Source: an uncultured Porphyromonadaceae bacterium (lineage in GTDB: Bacteria; Bacteroidota; Bacteroidia; Bacteroidales; Muribaculaceae). Taken from it: a stretch of 11,745 bases of DNA. The stretch covers positions 1 through 11,745 of the forward strand of contig CAMWRO010000063.1 of assembly GCA_947176615.1 (NCBI GenBank). Direction: 5' to 3'. Of the stretch, positions 1 through 7,436 are shown in pieces. The stretch's first letter is position 1. Every line of letters begins with the position of its first letter. A program made the translations under genes and the position numbers. The notes under the pieces were generated by a model. It worked only from the letters and a program-made list of their open reading frames with translations, did no database searches and had not been told where the DNA came from.

Positions 1-122
1 TTCAAGGATGCAATCTTGTCAGATTGCTATTGCGCCACATTAAGCCTCTACTTTCTGACACCGATTCCGACGCAATATCTACCTCAAAAATTACTACCAT
101 TCTTAAAAAATTTTGTTTCTAA
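1..122 (+). other. Left-edge region; possible 3' end of a convergent plus-strand gene
   Basis: A reading frame is open from the left edge (base 3) to a TAA at 120-122. It would encode about 39 residues, ending with a basic/hydrophobic tail (ITTILKKFCF). The stop lies 8 bases before the bidirectional hairpin at 131-185, which is where a convergent gene would be expected to stop. I recognise no family in the short peptide. Another frame of the same strand is also open through this stretch and runs into the terminator, and a short minus-strand frame exists as well, so chance is a real alternative. A small inverted repeat (GCAATCT / AGATTGC, 10-27, 4-base loop) also lies here. No other feature was seen in this stretch. 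Confidence 0.2.
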
Positions 123-130
123 AAAACACA

Positions 131-185
131 AAACAGAAGGCCCGCTGTTTTACCGGTTTTCCGGTGCACAGCGGGCCTTCTGTTT
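131..185. terminator. Bidirectional rho-independent terminator with nested hairpin
   Basis: The arms at 131-147 and 169-185 are perfect 17-bp reverse complements with a GC-rich core (GGCCCGCTG / CAGCGGGCC). The 21-base loop holds a second small hairpin, ACCGG-TTTT-CCGGT (152-165). On the plus strand the right arm runs into TTTTTT at 182-187. On the minus strand the left arm is followed by T-rich sequence (complement of 113-130). U-tracts on both sides suit a terminator used in both directions. It lies 18 bases past the stop of the 998-residue secreted protein gene and is the probable end of the protease/adhesin operon. Confidence 0.85.
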
Positions 186-202
186 TTTATCTGGGATTTC
201 TC

Positions 203-3199
203 TTATTTCACAATAACCTTGGTGACGACAGAGGCGGCTTTGACAAGGTAGAGTCCGGTGCCGACGGGGATATTCAGTACAGCAGGGGCGTCAGAAGTGG
301 AGAAGACGCTGCGGCCATCAACAGTGTAGACGGCGACGGAGTGGCCTTCGGCCCCGGTCACGATGATTTCACCGCCCTCGACAGCAACGGTCACGTCGTC
401 GGGCAGCACGACATCGGCTATGCCGCTGCTGCAGACAGTGACGGCGTTGGAGACACGCGACTCGCCACGGTCATAGACGGTCGACACGACATATGTGTGT
501 GAGCCGTCAGCAAGCACCGGGTCAGTGAAAGATGTCGCAGTGACAGGCGCGTCATTGACTTTCTCGCCATCGCGGTAGATGTTGTAACCTTCGATTGCAA
601 GCTCACCGGTAGCGGCGCCGGGTGTGAAGGTCACATCGTCGACAAAGAGCATGAACTTGTTCTCGGATGTACAGCGGATTGCAAAATATTTCGCGCCATC
701 GGGAATTTCAAAACTGTAGAGAGTCCATTCCCACCCTATCATGTGCTTGCGCTCGACAAGGGTGAAATCTTCGGGATTCTTCCCGGTGGTGGAATAGAGG
801 AACTCAAATGTTTCGAGGAACGAATTCTGGAAACTGCGCGCATAGAATGTAACAGTCTGTGCCTCGCCGCTCAATTCGGGCGAGATGGCCCAGTCATCGT
901 TGGGCACGGTCTGTGACGGGTCATAGTTGTACATCTGGACGATGAACTTGTTGCCCGAAACACCGGTGACTTGCGCGCCGTTGGCCGCGAGAGGCACCGT
1001 CTCGACATCCCACACCCACCAAGACTGCTGTGAGTCGACAGGGATGCCGGGAATCTCGACAGTCTGATTTCCTTCACCCATGCCGAGACCTCCGATTTTA
1101 CCATGATCCATATCGATGAAAGTCCAGTCACCGGGGGTAGTGGTAAACGGTTCGCAGTCCTCAAACGTCTCGGTGACCGGCTCGCTAAACCCTGCCGAGG
1201 CATCGGGTGCGCTCCATGACAGCCTTACACCGCCATCGGTCAGCTCGGCAGCAAGGTCGCTGACAGCCGGGAAGGGATTAAGTTTCAGCGAAACCTTTGC
1301 CACAGCCGAGATATTGTCATCTTCGTCGCCGTCACCGGCCACTTTTACAACAGCGTGGTATTCTACGCTCTCGGGCGACATCACGCCCAGACAATCGGTG
1401 AAATCGACCTGAGCCGAAAGACCTGAGCCGAGACCTTCGGCCGATTCAGTTGCCAGCAGCTCGCCGTCGCGATATAGCTCGACCGTGTAGGCGGGGGAAA
1501 CAGCCTGACCGAGGTTCTCGACCGAGACTGAGAGTGAGAAAGGCTCGTTGGGGGTGACCTCGGCGGGTGCATCTATCTTTTTGGCGTTAAGGTTGCAGTC
1601 CATAGCCTCGCCGACACGGATATTGTCGATAAAGGTATAGTTGTAGGACCACACTGTAGCCATGAAATGCAGCTGAATCTGATGACCCTTGAACTGCGAC
1701 AGCGGGACGGTGACATAGTTCCATCCGCGCGAGGGGAGGTCACAGAGTTCAAACGCCTTGAGCCGGATCATCTCCTCACCCTCCTGCGCCATGATTTCAA
1801 GTTCGTTATCATCGGTCGAGCCGAAACTGTTGACAAAAAGCGTCAAGACAGGATTTTTACCCTCGATTTTGATTTTGCCGGTATAGATCAGCGCGCTCGA
1901 CATGTCCTGTCCTCTCATTCCGGCAAAACCGCCGTCATTGTCCTGAGAGAAGATGTCACGCACCATTTTACCATCGACAAAGTAGTCCCAAGCGGCATCT
2001 CCCTCGACAGTATTCAACCCCATCGGCAAGGAGGGTTTACCTTGAGCAAACGACTCGGCAAAAGGCATCGCATAGGGTGTGCCGACCGCCATAATCGCGG
2101 TATAGGCGGGATTAGAGACTCCCCCCTCCGAGACCGCCTCGACCGACCATCCCTTGAACTCCTGTGTCCCGACAATTTCGGGGCGATAGGTAAAAGTTGT
2201 CTTGGTGCATTTTTCGGCAACCACCACCTCGTGGCCGTCGGTAATCTCGGTAATGCGGTAGGACAGCAGTGACGGGTCGATGTTTTTGCCGTCAATATCA
2301 GTCCCGGGAATGGCCCAGCTTATCAAGACCTCGCCGTCGCTCGTCTCGCAGGCCTCAACCTCGGTGACAGGACTCGGCTTGTTGACACCGACCCACGATG
2401 AGACCGACGCCGCGGTCGAAACTCCGCCGTCATTGAACGCGAATACCGAATAGGTATAATATCCGGCAGCCGGGACGGCATCCTCGACAGTGACCTTCTG
2501 CCCGGGGAGAACATCGGTCTTGTTGGCAATAACTTCGTCGCCGCGCTGCACTCTGACTCCCGAGATTTCGGTCAAGTCATTTCCTTCCACAGTCTTTGAC
2601 GGGACTGTAAAGGTAATCTCGGCACGGTTAAGGCCGTTTTGGTCAGGGAGGACAGCCAAGTCAGTCACTGCCTCGGGGGCATTGAGGGTGACAGGCGCGT
2701 CGATTTCAAGATTGTCGATATAGAAATTCCGGTCGGCAGTAACACTGTGAAACCCGAAATAATACACGCCGTCGGCCTGCGGCACAAAGACCTCCTCGAC
2801 ACTGAGCGGGGAGAAGGAATTGGCCTGCACCTGACGCGTTTCGACAAAACTCTCGGTCATTCCTGCGGCCGACGGGTCGGTCCCGACCTTGACTTCAAAC
2901 ATTTCATAATAGCTGCTACCCCACGCCGAGAAACGCACGTTGTACATTTTCCCTTTTTCCATCAAAAAACCGGGAGTAATCAACCAGTCATCCGTGTTAT
3001 CCTGATTACCGGGATTGCAAGCCGCTCCCATGTCGGTTTTCCATGTGCGGCCATTCCCGTCACCGTCAATAACGGTGAAATCGGCCAATGACGCCTCATC
3101 GGGAAATTGCTGGCGATAAGGAAGCGTGGCAACTGCCGCCTCACTGACGGCTGCCGCAGTCAGCAGTCCTGCGGCAAAGAAAATTCTGACTTTTTCCAT
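203..3199 (-). CDS. Secreted multidomain Fn3 / choice-of-anchor J protein with T9SS type A sorting domain
   Basis: The product is a 998-residue exported protein, probably adhesive or carbohydrate/protein-binding. No catalytic motif is visible. Residues 1-22 form a signal peptide (short charged start, hydrophobic core, cleavage near SEA-A). Residues 27-168 are a choice-of-anchor J (cleaved-adhesin-like) jelly roll with the typical DDWLITP motif at 70-76 and the end motif FYIDNLEI. Two fibronectin III-like domains follow (about 174-270 and 275-371). A second jelly-roll-like module spans about 376-530 (ends TFIDNIRVG) and a CARDB-like Ig fold about 540-640. A third Fn3 (about 645-922) is interrupted by another choice-of-anchor J module (about 672-862, NDDWAISP at 767-774). 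Residues 923-998 match the T9SS type A sorting domain (SSGIADV start, YTVDGR, GLYLVKA, final VIVK). The ATG gives the signal peptide directly, 22 bases after the protease stop, so the two genes are probably co-transcribed. Family calls are from recognised motifs; the adhesive role is inferred. Confidence 0.85.
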   Translation of the reverse strand: MEKVRIFFAAGLLTAAAVSEAAVATLPYRQQFPDEASLADFTVIDGDGNGRTWKTDMGAACNPGNQDNTDDWLITPGFLMEKGKMYNVRFSAWGSSYYEMFEVKVGTDPSAAGMTESFVETRQVQANSFSPLSVEEVFVPQADGVYYFGFHSVTADRNFYIDNLEIDAPVTLNAPEAVTDLAVLPDQNGLNRAEITFTVPSKTVEGNDLTEISGVRVQRGDEVIANKTDVLPGQKVTVEDAVPAAGYYTYSVFAFNDGGVSTAASVSSWVGVNKPSPVTEVEACETSDGEVLISWAIPGTDIDGKNIDPSLLSYRITEITDGHEVVVAEKCTKTTFTYRPEIVGTQEFKGWSVEAVSEGGVSNPAYTAIMAVGTPYAMPFAESFAQGKPSLPMGLNTVEGDAAWDYFVDGKMVRDIFSQDNDGGFAGMRGQDMSSALIYTGKIKIEGKNPVLTLFVNSFGSTDDNELEIMAQEGEEMIRLKAFELCDLPSRGWNYVTVPLSQFKGHQIQLHFMATVWSYNYTFIDNIRVGEAMDCNLNAKKIDAPAEVTPNEPFSLSVSVENLGQAVSPAYTVELYRDGELLATESAEGLGSGLSAQVDFTDCLGVMSPESVEYHAVVKVAGDGDEDDNISAVAKVSLKLNPFPAVSDLAAELTDGGVRLSWSAPDASAGFSEPVTETFEDCEPFTTTPGDWTFIDMDHGKIGGLGMGEGNQTVEIPGIPVDSQQSWWVWDVETVPLAANGAQVTGVSGNKFIVQMYNYDPSQTVPNDDWAISPELSGEAQTVTFYARSFQNSFLETFEFLYSTTGKNPEDFTLVERKHMIGWEWTLYSFEIPDGAKYFAIRCTSENKFMLFVDDVTFTPGAATGELAIEGYNIYRDGEKVNDAPVTATSFTDPVLADGSHTYVVSTVYDRGESRVSNAVTVCSSGIADVVLPDDVTVAVEGGEIIVTGAEGHSVAVYTVDGRSVFSTSDAPAVLNIPVGTGLYLVKAASVVTKVIVK

Positions 3200-3221
3200 T
3201 TTTTTATATTAAGAGGAAAGA

Positions 3222-6092
3222 TTATTTTTTGATGACTTTCAGCGAGTGACGGCCATCAATATCGACAATGTAAAATCCGGCGACCGGCACATTGAACTCA
3301 GCCGTGCCTGAAACGACAGTTGCGCGGTCAATCAGATGCCCGGCGATGTCATAGAGGGTGGCAACCCGTCCGGCAGGTGCTGAAACCTTAACTATGTCGC
3401 CCGATACAGTCACAGTCAGTGACTCGCTGTCAGCACCGACACTGTCGACTCCCGACAGCGACGCCGTGACGACAGACACCTCACGCGACTGCAGAGAAGT
3501 GACGTCACCGTTGCTTGCCTTGACGGTATAATAGTAGGTCATCTCCGGTTCGAGTCCGCCGACCTTCAATTCAGTCTCGTTACCGACGCTGAATGATTCC
3601 ATCCCGGGGAGACAGACAACCACCATGTCGCCGCCGTGTTTTATCACAACGTCGTCAATGGCAAGAGAGCCGGCGCCTTCGCGGTCAAAGACAATGCGCA
3701 CCGCCCTGATTCCTTCGGGGAACTCGTCAAAGGAAACCGTGCCACTGCCCTGTGACTTTCCGGCAGGGAACGAGGTGACTTTTTCCCATGTATCGTCACT
3801 TGTGAAGCCATACACGGAGATGAAACAGTCATCGGTTGTATTGCTGCCGCGCCGCCACAGCGAGATGCCTGACACGTTGTCGTCATAAACGCATGTCTGC
3901 AAATAATCGCCGTTGGCACCCATTCGCAGCGACGGCACAGCCTCGCCCGAATAGGCTTTCATCGTATATGTGGAATTGGTGGTTGTCTTCCACCCGTCAG
4001 GGATTCCCGCTATACCGCCTGTAAAGTCACATACTTCAGTGTGGGGTTCGCCCGGCTCCTTGGTGTAGACATTTACGAAATATTCAACGGCGCCTTCAAG
4101 CGGCTCCCATGATGCGACAAAAGAGTCGGTGGTCACACGGGTAGCATCATAAACCACCGGAACAAATTCGGCGAAAGTCAGTTCAAGGGTGGTCACAGAA
4201 ACTTCATCAGACGCCTCTCCGGTTCCGGCGCGGTTATAAGCCTCGACCATGCAGCCATAGGTTGTCTCGGGTTTCATACCTGTTACTTTCACTGACACGG
4301 CGGTTCCTGCATCGTAAGCGTTCCATGCGGGAACTTCGTTGCGATTGTCTCCGTCAAGCTCCACGACTGTCACCTTATAGCCAATCGCGCCGGCAACCTT
4401 GTCCCATGACAGGGTGAAACCGGAAGAAGTGACATTTTCAGGCGCATGAACCACCACTCGCTCAGGAATCGACGCACCACCGTCGACATCAAAGGTTATC
4501 AGTCCGTCGGCGCTCTCGGCGATGCCGGTTATGGGGAGCCCGAGGCGGGTGTTGTTCCATGTCCTCATCGAGGGGGATGTCTCATCGGTGAACGATGTCT
4601 TTCCCGCTGTCCCGGGAAACGCATCACCGGCACGCGATGCTTCCGTGCGGCTGCCGTCAGCCTCCTCGATATCGACATACTGATGAGAAGAAGAATTGTT
4701 GACAGTATTGCTTCCCCATATTGACTCATTGTAGTCAACGTGCCATATCAACATGCCGTGGCCGGGGATATATTTGTCCCATCCCTCCTGCTGGCGGTTT
4801 TCAAGAAGGAAAAATTCATTTTTCTGAGAGGTAGGGATTATGCAAGCCTTGTTGGCGCCGATTTTTTCCAGCGTGATTGTCACGGGACCGTCAATCACCT
4901 CGGGTTGCAGCCAGCCGAGCGCATATCTCTCAAACGCGCCATAGAGCGGCGGTGTACAACCGTCATTGTTATAGGGACCGTAGTCGAGCGCGCTCCATGC
5001 GCCGGGGGTAAAAGCATTGGAATAGGAGGTGGCATAAAGGTCAGGGAGTCCCATCACATGGCTGAACTCATGCACGAATGTCCCCACGCCGTCAGGACGG
5101 CCGGTCATACCGCTGACCTGCCATTCGTTGGAGCAGGCGTAACGGTCGAGTCTCACCCCGTCATGCATATAGGGGTAGGATGTGGCCTGTGTTATATCCC
5201 AAGAGTGAGGCCACACCGAGTTGGACGGGCCACCCGATGCCTCACCCTGACCGGCATAAAAGACAAACACATTGTCGATATATCCGTCACCATCGCGGTC
5301 ATATTCCGAAAAGTCGACTTCGTCATCCAGCTGCGCACACGCCTCGATAATCATTTCTTCAGGCCGCATGTCATTGCCATAGGTGTCATTGCCGCCGTAG
5401 TAGGCCATCGGATGAGAGAGGGTTATGGGCCCGTAGAGGTCAAACTGAGGCTTGAACTTGCCGCCGGAGCACTCGATAAAGAAGTCTCGCGCACTGCCCG
5501 TGCCGCCATAGTCGCTGAAATTTTCCTCGTTGAGCATCCGCGAGAAATAGTCGGCGGGGTCAGCAATCTGAAACTTTATGTCGGTATATTCCACAAGAAT
5601 CACAATTGCACGTTGCTCGCCGATTGAGGGGAAAGAAGTGCCGGGGAAAAGTCCGGGGCCCGCAGTGATTTCCTCTCCGGCCTCGCGCATCGGGGCGGCG
5701 CGGCGCGGCGATGCAGCTCGACGAGCGCGGGCTTTGACGGCCCGATTTTCAAGAGCGGGAAAGACACGGGTCATGTCAACTTTTTTAAGGAAAGATGCCT
5801 CGGCTGCCGTGCGGCGAGACGCTTCCCGCGCCATAAACTCGCTACGCACGACGCTCCCCGAGGTATCTACATCTCCATAGTAAAACGTATCGTCAACATT
5901 GACAAGCAGATAGCCGTCTTCACTCAAATAGTAATGATTATACTCGTCACCGACGAGACGCACGGAGATTTCCGTTCCGTCGGGTTGCATGACAGTAAAT
6001 AATCCGGGACGCGCCGGGACAGCCATAGCGTCCATGCTGCATAATGTAATGATTCCGGCCGACAATGCGCCGATAATTGAAGTTTTTTTCAT
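3222..6092 (-). CDS. Secreted M6-family zinc metalloprotease with Fn3 domains and T9SS type A sorting domain
   Basis: This 956-residue protein is an immune inhibitor A-like (M6) metalloprotease that should act outside the cell or on its surface. Residues 1-24 are a signal peptide (MKKTS start, cleavage near AMA-V). Residues 25-115 are a propeptide-like region, followed by an arginine-rich linker (about 119-136). The catalytic domain (about 145-540) has the zinc site HEFSHVMGLPD (H341, E342, H345, D351) and an acidic calcium-type loop, DRDGDGYID (265-273). An Fn3 domain spans about 545-636. A second Fn3 (about 645-878) is interrupted by a jelly-roll-like insert (about 682-820). Residues 880-956 form a T9SS type A sorting domain (SGVDSV, YDIAG, GFYIVDI, KVIKK) related to that of the next gene. 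It is first in its operon, behind a clear Bacteroidota promoter. The substrate cannot be read from the sequence. Confidence 0.92.
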   Translation of the reverse strand: MKKTSIIGALSAGIITLCSMDAMAVPARPGLFTVMQPDGTEISVRLVGDEYNHYYLSEDGYLLVNVDDTFYYGDVDTSGSVVRSEFMAREASRRTAAEASFLKKVDMTRVFPALENRAVKARARRAASPRRAAPMREAGEEITAGPGLFPGTSFPSIGEQRAIVILVEYTDIKFQIADPADYFSRMLNEENFSDYGGTGSARDFFIECSGGKFKPQFDLYGPITLSHPMAYYGGNDTYGNDMRPEEMIIEACAQLDDEVDFSEYDRDGDGYIDNVFVFYAGQGEASGGPSNSVWPHSWDITQATSYPYMHDGVRLDRYACSNEWQVSGMTGRPDGVGTFVHEFSHVMGLPDLYATSYSNAFTPGAWSALDYGPYNNDGCTPPLYGAFERYALGWLQPEVIDGPVTITLEKIGANKACIIPTSQKNEFFLLENRQQEGWDKYIPGHGMLIWHVDYNESIWGSNTVNNSSSHQYVDIEEADGSRTEASRAGDAFPGTAGKTSFTDETSPSMRTWNNTRLGLPITGIAESADGLITFDVDGGASIPERVVVHAPENVTSSGFTLSWDKVAGAIGYKVTVVELDGDNRNEVPAWNAYDAGTAVSVKVTGMKPETTYGCMVEAYNRAGTGEASDEVSVTTLELTFAEFVPVVYDATRVTTDSFVASWEPLEGAVEYFVNVYTKEPGEPHTEVCDFTGGIAGIPDGWKTTTNSTYTMKAYSGEAVPSLRMGANGDYLQTCVYDDNVSGISLWRRGSNTTDDCFISVYGFTSDDTWEKVTSFPAGKSQGSGTVSFDEFPEGIRAVRIVFDREGAGSLAIDDVVIKHGGDMVVVCLPGMESFSVGNETELKVGGLEPEMTYYYTVKASNGDVTSLQSREVSVVTASLSGVDSVGADSESLTVTVSGDIVKVSAPAGRVATLYDIAGHLIDRATVVSGTAEFNVPVAGFYIVDIDGRHSLKVIKK

Positions 6093-6131
6093 ATTTTTAG
6101 GAAGCTACTGAACAAGAGCCTTATCAATTCA

Positions 6132-6162
6132 CAAATGTACACACTTTTAAGACAACTGCAAA
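6132..6162 (-). promoter_or_regulatory. Bacteroidota-type promoter for the protease/adhesin operon
   Basis: Reading the minus strand, TTTG (6162-6159) is followed after exactly 19 bases by TACATTTG (6139-6132). This matches the Bacteroidota housekeeping promoter consensus of a -33 TTTG and a -7 TAnnTTTG. Transcription would start near 6125, giving a leader of about 30 bases before the ATG at 6092. The leader (ending CTTCCTAAAAAT) is A/T-rich and has no clear Shine-Dalgarno site, as is usual in this phylum. Confidence 0.8.
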
Positions 6163-6173
6163 ACTTTTGACAA

Positions 6174-6215
6174 CAAAAAACAAGCGGATTCCGACAGCAG
6201 CGCTGTCAAAACCGC
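6174..6215 (-). terminator. Rho-independent terminator after the NeuC-type epimerase gene
   Basis: On the minus strand, GCGG-TTTT-GACAGC (6215-6202) pairs with GCTGTC-GGAAT-CCGC (6198-6184). The tetra-T pairs with GGAA through U-A and G-U pairs, leaving one bulged T and a 3-base apical loop. The sequence immediately downstream is T-rich (TTGTTTTTTG, 6183-6174). It lies about 55 bases after the epimerase stop and just before the protease promoter, so it separates the two transcription units. Confidence 0.75.
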
Positions 6216-6269
6216 ACAAACAATAACAAAACGAAATAAAGACAAAGTGCCCGGAACCGTAATCAGCAG

Positions 6270-7436
6270 TTATCTGTGTAAATCATAGAAATGCTTTGTC
6301 GAAAGAGTGGCGAGAGGAGTCGTGGCAATAGCACGGGTAATTATCCCGAGTGTGTCAGGCTGATAATAGGGGTTGACTGCCTGACCGGCGCGATTGCGGC
6401 CTTCATCACTGAGGGCCAAGGAAATCGCAGCTGTAATCTCATCGGCTGAATCGCCGCAGTGGATTACGCTGTCAGATGCCAGCCGCCCACGCTGGCGCAT
6501 ACCGATGTCAACTGTCGGAATCCCCATTGACGGCACTTCAACAATGCCGCTCGACGAGTTTCCGACCACCGCGTCGACACAACGCAGGGCTGAAAGATAG
6601 CGTAATTTGCCGAGCGAAGGGACAATCTTCACCCGGTGGGGGTTACGGTGGCCATAATCTTCTATCATCCCTATGATTACGCGACCGCGGGCATCATTGT
6701 TAGGGTAAGTTATGACGACATGGGAGTCGGGGAAACGGTCAAGCGCGTCGAGTAGCGCGCGGCAACGCTCGGCAGGGTCGGCATCATCGAGTGTGGCAGG
6801 ATGATAGGTTACAAGCATTGACCCCGCAGGCAGCTCAAACCCTATCGAGGCTTCAAGCTCATCGCGCGACATCAATGGCTCGTTAAGAATATTGTAGACC
6901 CCTATCGCCCCGGTATTTATGACCCTGTCGGGACTCTCACCCATAGCGATCACGCGCTGACGGTAAGGCTCGGTCGCTGTCAGGTGGAGAGAGGCCATCT
7001 TGGTAATGGCATGGCGGATAGAATCATCCACCGCCCCTTCGGAAATCTCCCCTCCGGCAATATGCACGATGGGAACGCGCATCATCAAGGCTGCCGATGC
7101 CGTGGCAAGCATTTCAAAACGGTCACCGAGAATTACCAGCAGGTCGGGACGCAGCCTGTCAAGAGCCTCGGCCATCCCTTCCATGCAACGCGCCATCATC
7201 CCGACGGTAGCAACAGTGGAAGCATCGGCCTCGTCGATTTTCATGTCGACCGTCGCGGCCGGCGTAAACCCGTCGGCAATGATTTCGTCGACAGTGTTGC
7301 CATAGCGCGGCGACAGGTGCATGTTGGTAGCGATTACCATCACATGACAGTCGGGCCGCGCGTCGAGCTCGCGGGCGATTCCGCTGAGAAGTCCCCAGTC
7401 GGCCCTTGTCCCTGTTGCAATCGCTATTCGTCTCAT
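6270..7436 (-). CDS. neuC: UDP-N-acetylglucosamine 2-epimerase (hydrolysing), NeuC/LegG family
   Basis: The product is a cytosolic GT-B-fold enzyme of 388 residues. The family hydrolyses UDP-GlcNAc, or the bacillosamine analogue in LegG enzymes, releasing UDP and the 2-epimerised amino sugar for sialic or legionaminic acid synthesis. Visible signatures are the N-terminal TGTRADWGLL (8-17), GDRFE with D105, IAGGEISEGAVDDSIRHAIT (126-145, E130), the YHP histidine H212, the nucleotide-binding segment GNSSSGIVEVPS (292-303) and RQRGR (314-318). Length and the KHFYD tail fit NeuC. I chose the ATG at 7436: its A is shared with the TGA stop of yggS (TGATG), which implies translational coupling. A TTG one codon upstream is also in frame. 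No sialic acid synthase or transporter is next to it, so NeuC versus LegG specificity cannot be settled here, and the gene symbol is by family only. Confidence 0.85.
   Translation of the reverse strand: MRRIAIATGTRADWGLLSGIARELDARPDCHVMVIATNMHLSPRYGNTVDEIIADGFTPAATVDMKIDEADASTVATVGMMARCMEGMAEALDRLRPDLLVILGDRFEMLATASAALMMRVPIVHIAGGEISEGAVDDSIRHAITKMASLHLTATEPYRQRVIAMGESPDRVINTGAIGVYNILNEPLMSRDELEASIGFELPAGSMLVTYHPATLDDADPAERCRALLDALDRFPDSHVVITYPNNDARGRVIIGMIEDYGHRNPHRVKIVPSLGKLRYLSALRCVDAVVGNSSSGIVEVPSMGIPTVDIGMRQRGRLASDSVIHCGDSADEITAAISLALSDEGRNRAGQAVNPYYQPDTLGIITRAIATTPLATLSTKHFYDLHR

Noticed and set aside
16..216. Plus-strand ORF from 16 to 216
   Set aside because: It starts at TTG, runs straight through the perfect terminator hairpin and ends inside the opposite gene, so it is very unlikely to be coding.
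1667..2272. 201-residue plus-strand ORF antisense to the 998-residue secreted protein
   Set aside because: It is opposite continuous coding sequence of a recognisable multidomain protein. It has no plausible domain of its own.
4740..5627. 295-residue plus-strand ORF antisense to the M6 protease
   Set aside because: It lies wholly opposite the protease catalytic domain, whose zinc motif and family match are clear. Its translation resembles no known family; long antisense frames are common in GC-rich coding DNA.
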